Below are positions 25,183-33,143 of a stretch of DNA of 64,000 bases, one piece after another. Where the stretch lies: the NCBI GenBank assembly GCA_020630975.1, contig JAHDID010000003.1:222413-286412 (forward strand), read 5' to 3'. How positions within the stretch are numbered: the stretch's first letter is position 1; each line of letters starts with the position of its first letter. The position numbers and the translations under genes were made by a program. The DNA is from Verrucomicrobiota bacterium (GTDB lineage: Bacteria > Verrucomicrobiota > Verrucomicrobiia > Verrucomicrobiales > DEV007). The notes below the pieces were generated by a model that did no database searches, had not been told where the DNA came from, and saw only the letters and a program-made list of their open reading frames with translations.

Positions 25183-27129
25183 ATGGGATATCTTTGCCGC
25201 CTGTTCTTCAGAATATTGATCTTACCTTGGTTCCGTCTCGTGTATCGCGTGCGGCGCTTGGAGGCGCACCATGTCCCCTCCGAGGGCGGTGTGCTACTCA
25301 TGCCCAATCACGTCACCTACATCGATGGATTTATCTACTACATCGCCGCTACGCGAAAGCCACGCTACGTGATCTCTGATAAGTATGCGGCCAGCCCTGC
25401 CTTTGGTTGGTTCATCAAGCTTTTCCGAGCCATCCCGATCGACCGTTCGCGACCACGTGATGCCATCGATAAAACAGCTGAGGCTCTGAAAGCTGGCGAT
25501 GTGGTGTGCATCTTTCCCGAGGGCGGCCTGACACGCAGTGGCGTGATCAATGATCTCAAGCGTGGTTTCGAGCTGATCGTGAAGCGCTCCGGTGCTGTCG
25601 CGGTGCCGATGTATGTGGATGGGCTTTGGGAGTCGATCTTTTCCTACGAGCGGCAGAGCTACATCAAGAAGAAGCCACGGCATATCCCTTGCCGCACGCA
25701 GGTAGCCTTTGGCAAACCGATCGAGGCAAAGGATATCAGCTCGCAGGCGGTATTCGAGGGTATGCTCGAAGCCTCTGTCGATGCTTTTGCCAAGCGCCGT
25801 TGCTTTGAGAAAAACTTCGAGATGGCTCTGCTCAAGGCGCTGAAAAAATCGCGACGCCAGCTATTTTCCCACGAGCGTCGTCAGGGCCGCGACCCGCGCG
25901 AGTGGACGCGCGCTCAGATGTTGGCCATCGCCTCGGCCATCGCCCGCCGTTGGGCCCACAATCCCGCCGACTCGCGCAGCCGTATCGGCATCATGCTGCC
26001 ACCGGGCCCGATGGCCAGCGTGTTGAATCTCGGCCTCTACCTAGCCGGCAAGACACCTGTCAATCTCCCCTACGAGCTGCGCGCCGAGCAGGTCGAACAG
26101 CTAGCCGGACAGATGGATGAGCTGGGCATCCGCACCGTCATCACAGCCAATGCGCTAATGTCCAATCTAGTCGACTTCTGGCGAGGCGATGAGGGCCGCT
26201 TTATCGACATCACCACCGAGCTGACTGCACCTGGCACGCTGATCATGAGCCAGGAAAATCTGTTCTCCTGGGTCGAACCCACCTGGCTAGCTAGCTGGCG
26301 CCTCGATCTGAAAGGCCGAGACCGCCACCGCGAGGCCATCGGCATGATCGAGTCGCCCGATGGCGAAGCTATCTTTCTATCCAGCGCCGAGCTACACCGC
26401 AACACCGTGCAGGCTATCTCGGCCGACTTCATCCGCCCGGGCGATGTGATCCTCAGCGAGTCTCCCATGCACAACATCGTCGGTCAGCTCATGCAGCTGT
26501 GGGTACCTATCCTCAATGTCGGCCGCACCGTAGGCCGCTCCTTCTCCGAGCGGCAGGACCCCGAGGCGCTCAAAGCCCTGGCCGCTGAGCAAAAGGTCAA
26601 TCTGACTGCAGGAAATCTAGGACTTTACGATCATCTCGAGAGCCTGGCCGATCTACCCGACCTTCGCCAGATCATGGTCTTTGACTCCGAGGCAGATGCC
26701 GAGACCCTAGAGGAGCTAGAGAATCGCATAGGCAAACCCATCACCCCCTGCTGGGATTTTCACGGCAGGATCGCTACCATGAGCCTGCCGCCCGAGGTCA
26801 ACCAACCAGAGGGCACACTCAAACGCATGAACCGTAAACTCGGGTCCGTCGGCCGATTCCTCCCCGGAGTAGCCGGCAAGCAGATCGACGGCCATTTTCA
26901 TGTGCGTTTCGATTCGACACTGGTCAAGAACACCAGCGATCTCGAAGAGGAAGACAATAACAAAGGCAAAAAGAAAGAAAAACAGCCACTCCAGATCGAG
27001 AGCTGGCTCCCCGTCAGCGACGAGGCCTACATCGATGCGGAGGGATTTCTGTTTTTGAAAAAGCCTGCAGAGAAGAAAGTGGAAGTCGTAGACGAAGAAG
27101 CTGAGGTCGACGGCGAAGCTAGCGACTAA
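25183..27129 (+). CDS. PlsC acyltransferase fused to a degenerate AMP-ligase domain (Aas-like)
   Basis: A 648-residue protein starting at the ATG 25183. Residues ~10-225 form a PlsC-type 1-acyl-glycerophosphate acyltransferase with intact motifs: H43-x4-D48 (NHVTYID), FPEGGLTRSG near 111-120, and VPMYVDGLW. Residues ~270-640 align in order with the acyl-ACP synthetase half of Aas: MLPPGPMASVLNLGLYLAGKTPVNLPY, GSVGRFLPGV and DEAYIDAEGFLFL. However, the ATP-binding TSGTTG/TSGSEG loop is replaced by LSSAELHRNTV, no YGxTE motif is seen, and the chain ends before the C-terminal subdomain with its catalytic Lys. The ligase half is probably inactive. The tail is rich in Lys and Glu. Predicted role: re-acylation of lysophospholipid delivered by the adjacent transporter. 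Confidence 0.85.
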   Translation: MGYLCRLFFRILILPWFRLVYRVRRLEAHHVPSEGGVLLMPNHVTYIDGFIYYIAATRKPRYVISDKYAASPAFGWFIKLFRAIPIDRSRPRDAIDKTAEALKAGDVVCIFPEGGLTRSGVINDLKRGFELIVKRSGAVAVPMYVDGLWESIFSYERQSYIKKKPRHIPCRTQVAFGKPIEAKDISSQAVFEGMLEASVDAFAKRRCFEKNFEMALLKALKKSRRQLFSHERRQGRDPREWTRAQMLAIASAIARRWAHNPADSRSRIGIMLPPGPMASVLNLGLYLAGKTPVNLPYELRAEQVEQLAGQMDELGIRTVITANALMSNLVDFWRGDEGRFIDITTELTAPGTLIMSQENLFSWVEPTWLASWRLDLKGRDRHREAIGMIESPDGEAIFLSSAELHRNTVQAISADFIRPGDVILSESPMHNIVGQLMQLWVPILNVGRTVGRSFSERQDPEALKALAAEQKVNLTAGNLGLYDHLESLADLPDLRQIMVFDSEADAETLEELENRIGKPITPCWDFHGRIATMSLPPEVNQPEGTLKRMNRKLGSVGRFLPGVAGKQIDGHFHVRFDSTLVKNTSDLEEEDNNKGKKKEKQPLQIESWLPVSDEAYIDAEGFLFLKKPAEKKVEVVDEEAEVDGEASD

Positions 27130-27701
27130 TTCTTGTATGGTTTATACCGATAGTATTTGGGTTTGGTGTCTATGCGAATGTGAAGCCATGACACTCCTAA
27201 ACCTGCGGTGCTCACCCATGTGGGAGCATCTCCGACCTGCTTGTTTACCTCTTTAGCAACTAAGCTCCAGATTGAGGTTAGTTGCTCTGCCGACGCTGTC
27301 TTGATAAATGAAGAAATCGAGCCCGCATCTAATCCTGCCTGAGGAGTCGGCGCGATCATTATGCCATTTTTACCGAGGTTTGGAAACGCTACAGCCAACG
27401 CCAAAGTATTAAAATGCTCAGCAAAAGCAGACGGATCTGGCCTTATAGCCTCATGCGCCATCGATTTGATCACGACGAACTCATGAGATTCACTTAGCGA
27501 TGAAGCAGTAATCGGGGGCATCTCCCAGCAGAACCCCATAAAACCAAGTTTGAGAAGCAAGCTGGAATAAAATTGCACAAATTCTGCATCACATTCCCAG
27601 AGATGAATGACCTCTTGGTGAGTCAGATTTTCATCTTCTTCATAGATCCGGAAGAGATAACAATCGGTATCAACTTGCACATGTCGATCAGAGAACCTCA
27701 T
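27126..27701 (-). CDS. DUF6940-like protein of unknown function
   Basis: A 191-residue protein from the ATG at 27701; a TTG 15 bp upstream is possible. The order of motifs (FCWEMPPITASSL, HEFVVIKS, PDPSAFAEHF, FPNLGKNGIMIAPTP, TWVSTAGLGVSWLHIRID, PKYYRYKPY) resembles what I recall of the DUF6940 family, which has no assigned activity. No signal peptide is present, so it is probably cytosolic. Its stop overlaps the acyltransferase stop by 4 bp on the opposite strand. The base composition is more AT-rich than its neighbours, which hints at a separate origin. Confidence 0.65.
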   Translation of the reverse strand: MRFSDRHVQVDTDCYLFRIYEEDENLTHQEVIHLWECDAEFVQFYSSLLLKLGFMGFCWEMPPITASSLSESHEFVVIKSMAHEAIRPDPSAFAEHFNTLALAVAFPNLGKNGIMIAPTPQAGLDAGSISSFIKTASAEQLTSIWSLVAKEVNKQVGDAPTWVSTAGLGVSWLHIRIDTKPKYYRYKPYKN

Positions 27702-27728
27702 AACATTAACCAGCAATATCTTTGCCCC

Positions 27729-27811
27729 CTGGGAACGCCGACGTCTTCGTCGGCTCGACTAGAATAGACGAAATGGGTCGAGAAAGCCGACGAGGACGTC
27801 GGCGTTCCCAG
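27729..27811. repeat. inverted repeat, GCCGACGAGGACGTCGGC family, copy 2
   Basis: Arms 27729-27755 and 27785-27811 (27 bp) are inverted copies with one mismatch and a 29-bp spacer. The core matches the repeat at 15979-16041, including the flanking GGGA-CGCC and GGCG-TCCC. It lies between two genes on the same (minus) strand, directly after the Dabb gene stop. Confidence 0.87.
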
Positions 27812-27814
27812 AGT

Positions 27815-28201
27815 CTATTTCGCCGTGTAATCGATCACAAACACCTTGTCGAGCTTTGGCTTGAGTAGCGAGACGAATGCTTTGTGATCGGGATGGGGCA
27901 GATACACCTCAAGACCTGCTTTATCGGCGAAGGTCACGATGAAACAGTGGGTGAATTCATCGTTTAGAGGCTCGATGTTGTCCGCTGTGCCCCACTCAAA
28001 GTCGGTGATGGTATCGATCTTGCCCTCGAGGGCGGCAAACGCTTTTTCGATCTCGGCGATCTCTTCAGCGCTAGTGCCATCCTTAAACTTGAAGCACACC
28101 ACGTGGCGGAATGAGCCTGCACTATCCTCTGCCTGAGCGGTCGACAGACCGAACGCTGAGAGAAACAAAATAGTCACGAAAGTAAAAAACGATGTCTTCA
28201 T
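27815..28201 (-). CDS. exported Dabb (stress-responsive A/B barrel) protein
   Basis: A 128-residue protein. Residues 1-24 (MKTSFFTFVTILFLSAFGLSTAQA) form a signal peptide. The rest is one Dabb dimeric alpha/beta barrel: FRHVVCFKFKDGTSAEEIAEIE, a central EWG, HCFIVTFADKAGLEVYLPHPDHKAF, and VFVIDYTA at the end. Dabb domains bind small molecules or act in stress responses. Exported single-domain versions are common in PVC bacteria. No partner gene is evident. It is divergent from pgi. Confidence 0.88.
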   Translation of the reverse strand: MKTSFFTFVTILFLSAFGLSTAQAEDSAGSFRHVVCFKFKDGTSAEEIAEIEKAFAALEGKIDTITDFEWGTADNIEPLNDEFTHCFIVTFADKAGLEVYLPHPDHKAFVSLLKPKLDKVFVIDYTAK

Positions 28202-28292
28202 AGGTGGAAACCCTTTGCGAAAGACGGGGAAGTGTCGATGATGAAAACAAGCGCGTCAGCGCTAAGCAAAAATCCTATCCATCCATCATCAC

Positions 28293-29852
28293 ATGAGCCA
28301 CTGGGAGCAATATCAGCAGTCGATCGTCCGCTATCCGGACATGGGTTTCACTATCGATTTCAGCCGAATGGAGGCACCTACCGATCTGGCAGACCGCCTG
28401 TCTAGCGAGGTAGCACGCGCCCTCTCCGACCGAGAAAAGACCGAGGCCGGCGAGATCGCCAATCCCGATGAGGGCCGCATGGTCGGCCACTACTGGCTGC
28501 GCAATCCCGATCTCGCCCCCGAGGCTGAGGGCCAGTGGATCCGCGAGGTGAAAGACTCTGTGGTTAGCTTTGCCCAGCAGGTGCGCAGCGGCGAGGTGAC
28601 AGCACCCAATGGCAACACCTTTCGCCATGTGGTGCTAGTCGGCATCGGTGGCTCGGCCCTAGGTCCGCAGCTAGTCGACAAAGCACTGCGCGCTGTCGAT
28701 GAGCCGATCCAGCTGCACTTCCTCGACAATACCGACCCTGGCGGCATGGACGATCTCTACGATAGCTTGGGCGACGGTCTGGCCGAGACTCTCGTGCTGG
28801 TCATCTCCAAGTCCGGCGGCACACCAGAGACTCGCAATGGCATGCTCGAGACCGAGGCACGTTTTGCCAAGCAAGGTCTCGATATGGCCAAACAAGCTGT
28901 GGCCGTAACCGGCGTCGGCAGCAAGCTCGATCAATACGCCGAGTCGAATGGCTGGCTGGCCAGATTTGAAATGTCGGACTGGGTAGGCGGCCGCACCTCT
29001 GTGATGAGCGCCGTCGGTCTGCTACCCGCAGCGCTCTGCGGCATCGATATCGATACCTTCCTAAAAGGTGCCGCCGACATGGATGAAAAGACCCGCTCCA
29101 GTAGCGTGGCGGACAATGCCTCCCTACAGCTCGCTCTCATGTGGCACCACGCCGGCAATGGTCGCGGGGAGAAAGACATGGTGATCCTGCCCTACTGCGA
29201 TCGTCTCGACCTGATGAGCAAGTACCTGCAGCAGCTCGTCATGGAGTCGCTCGGCAAGGAGTATGAGATCGGCAATGAAAAGGTAGTGAACCAGGGCATA
29301 GCCGTCTATGGCAACAAAGGCTCTACCGACCAGCACGCTTACGTGCAGCAGCTGCGCGATGGTCTGAACAATTTCTTTGCTACCTTTATCGAGATCCAAA
29401 AGACTCGCGAAGGCGATAGCATCGCTTTTGATGATGGCGCCTCCTCTGCCGACTACCTGCAGGGCTTTCTGCGTGGCACACGCGATGCGCTGTCTGGCAA
29501 TGACCGCCAGTCGATCACCATCACCTTCGAGCAACTCGGTGCCTACCAGCTGGGAGCGCTCATCGCTCTGTATGAGCGTGCCGTGTCTTTCTACGCTAGC
29601 TTGGTAAACATCAATGCCTACCACCAGCCCGGTGTCGAGGCCGGCAAAAAAGCTGCCGCCGCCTTTCTCGATCTGCTGGCACAGGTAAAGGCTAGCCTAG
29701 GTAGCGATGCTGCAGGCGCTGACCAAGTCGCAGAGAAGATCGGCTCCACCGAAGTAGAGAAAGTCTACCACTGCCTGAATCATCTAGCTGGCACTGGCCA
29801 CTGCCAGCGTGTGTTAGGTGCGACTCCGGCGGAGGATCGGTTTTCGGTGTAG
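28293..29852 (+). CDS. pgi: glucose-6-phosphate isomerase
   Basis: A 519-residue glycolytic enzyme that interconverts glucose-6-phosphate and fructose-6-phosphate. The two SIS subdomains show VLVGIGGSALGPQL near 113 and VISKSGGTPETRNGM near 172. GSTDQHAYVQQLRDG with the catalytic Gln/His region is near 347, and the C-terminal ALIALYERAVSFYASLVNINAYHQPGVEAGKK carries the family lysine. The length fits the shorter bacterial form. The ATG at 28293 directly precedes SHWEQYQQ. It stands alone and its downstream side is repeat-rich intergenic DNA. Confidence 0.95.
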   Translation: MSHWEQYQQSIVRYPDMGFTIDFSRMEAPTDLADRLSSEVARALSDREKTEAGEIANPDEGRMVGHYWLRNPDLAPEAEGQWIREVKDSVVSFAQQVRSGEVTAPNGNTFRHVVLVGIGGSALGPQLVDKALRAVDEPIQLHFLDNTDPGGMDDLYDSLGDGLAETLVLVISKSGGTPETRNGMLETEARFAKQGLDMAKQAVAVTGVGSKLDQYAESNGWLARFEMSDWVGGRTSVMSAVGLLPAALCGIDIDTFLKGAADMDEKTRSSSVADNASLQLALMWHHAGNGRGEKDMVILPYCDRLDLMSKYLQQLVMESLGKEYEIGNEKVVNQGIAVYGNKGSTDQHAYVQQLRDGLNNFFATFIEIQKTREGDSIAFDDGASSADYLQGFLRGTRDALSGNDRQSITITFEQLGAYQLGALIALYERAVSFYASLVNINAYHQPGVEAGKKAAAAFLDLLAQVKASLGSDAAGADQVAEKIGSTEVEKVYHCLNHLAGTGHCQRVLGATPAEDRFSV

Positions 29853-29975
29853 TAGTAGGTTTGTCTTTATATTTGAGTGATTGAGGGCGATGCCATGTCG
29901 CCTGATTGAAGGTGCCTGCTAGTGGAGTGCACGCTGGTGCATTGGCCGTGCGCTGCATTGGCCGTGCGCTGCGCT

Positions 29976-30067
29976 GGCCACTCGTTGACACTCGCCGCCA
30001 CATTTTTTGGCTTAGCCTGTAAGGTAGTGGAAAGCGCTAGCATGTGGCAGCGAGCATCAGCGAGTGG
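29976..30067. repeat. dispersed inverted repeat, CACTCGyTGAC family, copy 1
   Basis: Arm 1 (29976-30002, GGCCACTCGTTGAC...CGCCACA) and arm 2 (30043-30067, TGTGGCAGCGAGCATCAGCGAGTGG) are inverted copies with about four mismatches and a 40-bp spacer. Both arms recur, in swapped order, at 31013-31110. Arm 2 is followed by AGTTTC in both places. Confidence 0.7.
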
Positions 30068-30152
30068 AGTTTCATCTGGCAGAGGGAAGTGTCGGCTGGA
30101 GCAGTGACCACAGGCTGTTCTATCCGTCCTTTTCTCGAGGTTAACCTTGTAT

Positions 30153-30368
30153 CTGAATTCCCCAGAATTCAGATAGCAGAGCTTACGGCCACTACCCAAG
30201 CAAAAGGGGGCTGAGGCTCTGATACACGGAAGATTGGGATCTTCCGCTACGCACTTGCCAGGCCTGTAGCTGAATTCCCCAGAATTCAGATAGCAGAGCT
30301 TACGGCCACTACCCAAGCCAAAAGGGGCTGAGGCTCTGATACAGGGAAGATTGGGATCTTCCTCTACG
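30153..30368. repeat. tandem duplication (117-bp period) of a multi-hairpin element
   Basis: Two ~100-bp copies (30153-30252 and 30270-30368) are nearly identical. Each contains three nested or consecutive hairpins: CTGAATTC-ccca-GAATTCAG, CAGAGC...GCTCTG, and GAAGAT-tggg-ATCTTC. The preserved pairing suggests an RNA or DNA structure rather than protein. The middle CAGAGC/GCTCTG pair encloses ~35 bases. No match to a known RNA family is recognised. Confidence 0.8.
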
Positions 30369-30486
30369 CGTGCCTAGGTGCGTATCACTCTGGTCTGAGC
30401 AACTTCAAAGTTCAGCATAGTTTCCTGCTAGTGCTATGCTCTGCGATAAGCAATTATGTTGAGTTCTGAGGCTGCCATTCAGCGCA

Positions 30487-30936
30487 TCAGTAACCATATT
30501 GCCCGGTCAACCTCCGCCAGATGACACGGGCGTAGTCGCGCACACGCTTTGTGACACCGGCGATGGCGAGGTCATTCTGATGCATGGGCTCGTGATGACC
30601 ACGTACGATCTCTAGCACCTGTAGTATAGAATCCTCTGGATCAGCGACAGATACGGCTCCTTTCTCTGAGAAATGCATAGCACCCAAGTAGAGCTTATCA
30701 TAGTCTGGCGCTGCGATCGAGCAAAGCAATTCCTCGCCACCACTATCAGTAATAGCCACGCCCAACGTGCCGCCATCTAGAAAATAACTCACCACCACTT
30801 CTCGATATGGCTGGGACAAAGCGCGGATCTCAGGAGCGACCTGCGAACTATCGATACTCGGATAGGGGCGATATAGCCACGCGATTGAAACAATCAATAC
30901 CACGAGCAAAACCCATAGCGGCTTCAGCTTGGACAT
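30487..30936 (-). CDS. small membrane-anchored protein of unknown function
   Basis: A 149-residue protein with an N-terminal anchor or signal at ~7-22 (LWVLLVVLIVSIAWLY). The remainder is soluble, with VVVSYFLDGGTLGVAITDSGGEELLCSIAAP and a C-terminal VIWRRLTGQYGY. I recognise no family. It starts with an ATG at 30936, and two copies of AATAGGGTACAA, 21 bp apart, lie 26-58 bp upstream in the direction of transcription. It is flanked on both sides by repeat-rich DNA. Confidence 0.6.
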   Translation of the reverse strand: MSKLKPLWVLLVVLIVSIAWLYRPYPSIDSSQVAPEIRALSQPYREVVVSYFLDGGTLGVAITDSGGEELLCSIAAPDYDKLYLGAMHFSEKGAVSVADPEDSILQVLEIVRGHHEPMHQNDLAIAGVTKRVRDYARVIWRRLTGQYGY

Positions 30937-30961
30937 GCTGAAAACTATACCTAAAACCTGA

Positions 30962-30994
30962 TTGTACCCTATTGAATAAAAATTGTACCCTATT
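30962..30994 (-). promoter_or_regulatory. paired AATAGGGTACAA boxes upstream of the 149-residue protein gene
   Basis: On the minus strand AATAGGGTACAA occurs twice, starting exactly 21 bp apart, within an AT-rich context, and ends 26 bp before the ATG at 30936. The same pair with the same spacing and orientation occurs upstream of the giant surface protein (41494-41526). Two helical turns of spacing suggests a DNA-binding protein site. Confidence 0.55.
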
Positions 30995-31012
30995 GAATTT
31001 TCGAATTTCCGG

Positions 31013-31110
31013 TGTGGAGGCGATCGACAACGAGTGGAGTTTCGATGCGATAGTGATGATGGTTGCTAAGTAAGCCTCTACTAGGCCACTCGCTGACGGT
31101 CGACGCCACA
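31013..31110. repeat. dispersed inverted repeat, CACTCGyTGAC family, copy 2
   Basis: TGTGGAGGCGATCGACAACG (continuing to AGTGG, 31013-31037) is the partial inverted copy of GGCCACTCGCTGACGG...CGCCACA at 31084-31110. The spacer is 46 bp. It belongs to the same family as 29976-30067, in the opposite arm order. It lies between two minus-strand genes. Confidence 0.65.
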
Positions 31111-31139
31111 GGGAAGGAAAATTCTGGTGTTTAATATAT

Positions 31140-32372
31140 CTAATAGGCAAGTGCTACATTATCAGTCATGGTTTCTAGTCTAGCGACTAGGTCTCGGCCT
31201 CGGTCGGCCCAGTTAAAGGAAGCTTCACAGATGCGGTAGGCATCGCGGCGGATCTGATTGAGGCGCGGTAGATCATCGATGCAGTCGGCGACTTCTTTCA
31301 CCAGACCATCGAAATCCTGCGCCAGGATGAGCTGCTCGGGTGACGATAGCGGCAAGCCATCGATCGCTTTGTCGAGTCCGACTAGCGGCAGCCCGTGAAA
31401 AATATACTCCAGCTGCTTCAGCTTGAAGCCGCCGCCATGCTCTTCGATGACGAGGCCTACTCGTGCATCCGTCAGGTAGGGCGACATCTCTGGTACACGC
31501 CCGACCATACTCACGCTCGGGAAACGCTGCGAGATCGACTCGCGGAAATCATCTGGTGCTTTGCCGACGATCTGCAGCTCGATCTTTGCATCGGCAAACG
31601 CCTGGGCGGTCCGATCGAGAAAGAGCTCTAGATTGTATTGCTTGGCGATCCACTCAAAGGAACCAGACATCACGGCGCGCCTCGGAGTCGCTTCGGTGAT
31701 CTCACGATCAGGGAAGCGCGGCCCATCGTAGCCAGGGCTGAGGCAGAGGTAAGATTGGTCTGGGAAATTTTCCTGATAAGCCTGCACCTCTGTCTCGGTG
31801 ATCGCCGAGACCAGATCGCACACCTCCATCAAATTATTCTCGAGCTTGGCGTACTTCTGCGCATCCCAGCGGAGGGCTGCAGCTTTTGGGAAACCTTCGG
31901 TGGAGTTGCGCGCTATCTCTGGGCGGATCTTGGCCTCGTGATTGTGCGAGATATAGACCAGTAGCGGTTTGGTGCCGAGCTTGCTACTGCAGCTGGCGAT
32001 CACATCAGCAGCCCACCCGATCGCGGCATGATCGATGATCACCGCATCCCATGCCTCATTGAGCATGGCATCACGGAGTGCTTCCTCTGGGCCATCGCTC
32101 TTCAGGCGGTAGGCATCTGCAGGGTATTTGGAAAGCAAGCTCTGCATCCGGCCGCAGAGATTGGGGCTGCCGAGGCGCCACTCGATTTCCTGCTCGTCAC
32201 GATAGATCGAGTGCTTACCGAGGGAGCCGACGGGCTTTTCATCATTGTCGTGGGCGATCACTGTCAGCTCCACTCCCGCAGCAGCGACGGATCTGACGAG
32301 GCCATCGGAGTAGATGAGCTCTCCACTATTTACCGGGCGCGGGTATTTCCGCATGAGCCAGAGGCATTTCAT
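31140..32372 (-). CDS. glycosyltransferase, GT4-like (GT-B fold)
   Basis: A 410-residue cytosolic glycosyltransferase. The N-terminal half begins MKCLWLMRKYPRPVNSGELIYSDGLVRSVAAAG, the usual acceptor-side Rossmann opening with its Gly-rich loop. IDHAAIGWAADV and VYISHNHEAKI lie in the middle. The C-terminal half has the donor-binding pattern (AVMSGSFEWIAKQYNLELFL, LQIVGKAPDDF, VSMVGRVPEMSPYL, EEHGGGFKLKQLEYIFHGLPLVG), where the EEHGGG/KLEY region corresponds to the E-x7-E motif of family 4. Donor and acceptor are unknown. It stands alone, with an ATG at 32372 and an AT-rich promoter region upstream. Confidence 0.88.
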   Translation of the reverse strand: MKCLWLMRKYPRPVNSGELIYSDGLVRSVAAAGVELTVIAHDNDEKPVGSLGKHSIYRDEQEIEWRLGSPNLCGRMQSLLSKYPADAYRLKSDGPEEALRDAMLNEAWDAVIIDHAAIGWAADVIASCSSKLGTKPLLVYISHNHEAKIRPEIARNSTEGFPKAAALRWDAQKYAKLENNLMEVCDLVSAITETEVQAYQENFPDQSYLCLSPGYDGPRFPDREITEATPRRAVMSGSFEWIAKQYNLELFLDRTAQAFADAKIELQIVGKAPDDFRESISQRFPSVSMVGRVPEMSPYLTDARVGLVIEEHGGGFKLKQLEYIFHGLPLVGLDKAIDGLPLSSPEQLILAQDFDGLVKEVADCIDDLPRLNQIRRDAYRICEASFNWADRGRDLVARLETMTDNVALAY

Positions 32373-32479
32373 ATCGTGTTAATCTTTATTGGTTGGGAAG
32401 CGGGAGTTAGTTAACTTTACTTAAATTTATAAATTTTTCAAATAATTTTAAAAATTAAATAAAATTTGGGCACAAAAAA

Positions 32480-32505
32480 GCCCGTCACCTCGAAAGGTGA
32501 CGGGC
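32480..32505 (-). terminator. intrinsic terminator with UUCG loop
   Basis: GCCCGTCACCT - loop - AGGTGACGGGC is a perfect 11-bp stem with a 4-base loop that reads TTCG on the minus strand, followed there by TTTTTTG. It lies 36 bp after the stop of the 56-residue membrane-protein gene (32541-32711) and ends its transcript. Confidence 0.85.
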
Positions 32506-32540
32506 CCTTTTATAATTTTTCTCTTAATCGAGCGGGTCGA

Positions 32541-32711
32541 TTAAACACCCTTCAAGATGCAGCCAGCTGCGAGAACCAGCCAAGAAATCGCAAGGCTCCA
32601 GCTGATGTCGATTGGCAGTCCTTTGACAATGCCAAGCAACCCAACGATCCCGACGATGAAGAAGATCAGCGAGATCAGGAAGAAGAGTTTACTAGGTTGA
32701 TTCAGTCTCAT
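32541..32711 (-). CDS. 56-residue small membrane protein
   Basis: A very small gene: ATG at 32711, TAA at 32541-32543, 56 residues beginning MRLNQPSKLFFLISLIFF. It has two hydrophobic segments (~9-27 and ~37-52) joined by KGLPIDISW, so a two-helix inner-membrane hairpin is likely. A strong intrinsic terminator follows 36 bp after the stop, which supports a real transcription unit. I recall similar short hydrophobic proteins in Verrucomicrobiota but no function. It is divergent from the HNH gene and preceded by an AT-rich stretch. Confidence 0.72.
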   Translation of the reverse strand: MRLNQPSKLFFLISLIFFIVGIVGLLGIVKGLPIDISWSLAISWLVLAAGCILKGV

Positions 32712-32828
32712 AGTTGTATAGGTGGTGTAGTTGTAAGGAATCTTAGAACTTCAAATTTCTAAGAAAACTAAGATTCTAAAGATTGATAAGCAAAATTTCG
32801 AAAATGTGCAAGTGTTATCATCCCTCGT

Positions 32829-33137
32829 ATGAGTGACGACCACGATGACTGGCTGATCTGTCCCCTCTGTGACCGCCCCATCCCTCCGGCGCTAGAGTCG
32901 CGCCATCACCTGATTCCCAAGCTCAAGGGCGGCAAGCATGGGCCGATCGCTGTGCTGCACACCATCTGCCACAGCAAGATTCACAGCGTCTTCACCGAGG
33001 CAGAGCTAGCTCGCAGCTACTCGACTATCGAGGCGCTGCGCGACCACGAGGAGATCGCCAAATTCATCCGCTGGATCCGCAAGCGCCCGCCGGAGTTTCG
33101 CTCGCGCAATACTAGCAAGAGAGGGCGAAGGAGGTGA
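32829..33137 (+). CDS. HNH endonuclease family protein
   Basis: A 102-residue HNH-type protein. The zinc-binding pair CPLCDRP is near residue 11. ESRHHLIPKLKGGKHGP holds the first catalytic His cluster, and VLHTICHSKIHSVF supplies the following Cys and His residues. The C-terminal EIAKFIRWIRKRPPEF and a basic tail complete the family pattern. Stand-alone small HNH proteins of this type are widespread and lack a firm role. The Arg-rich tail suggests nucleic-acid binding. Its 3' end nearly meets a convergent minus-strand small gene (33144-33284). Confidence 0.85.
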   Translation: MSDDHDDWLICPLCDRPIPPALESRHHLIPKLKGGKHGPIAVLHTICHSKIHSVFTEAELARSYSTIEALRDHEEIAKFIRWIRKRPPEFRSRNTSKRGRRR

Positions 33138-33143
33138 TCCCCC

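Larger units (their letters stand above)
29853..30486. other. gene-free, repeat-rich intergenic region
   Basis: I see no convincing gene in these ~630 bp. The region holds a short tandem of GCATTGGCCGTGCGCT near 29939-29971, an inverted repeat at 29976-30067, and a 117-bp-period duplication at 30153-30368. Open frames crossing it are built from the repeats themselves and carry duplicated peptide segments, so they are not credible proteins. Confidence 0.7.

Noticed and set aside
29867..30316. Open frame of ~149 codons across the duplicated hairpin element
   Set aside because: The peptide repeats itself because the DNA is duplicated, and conserved features are hairpins rather than codons.
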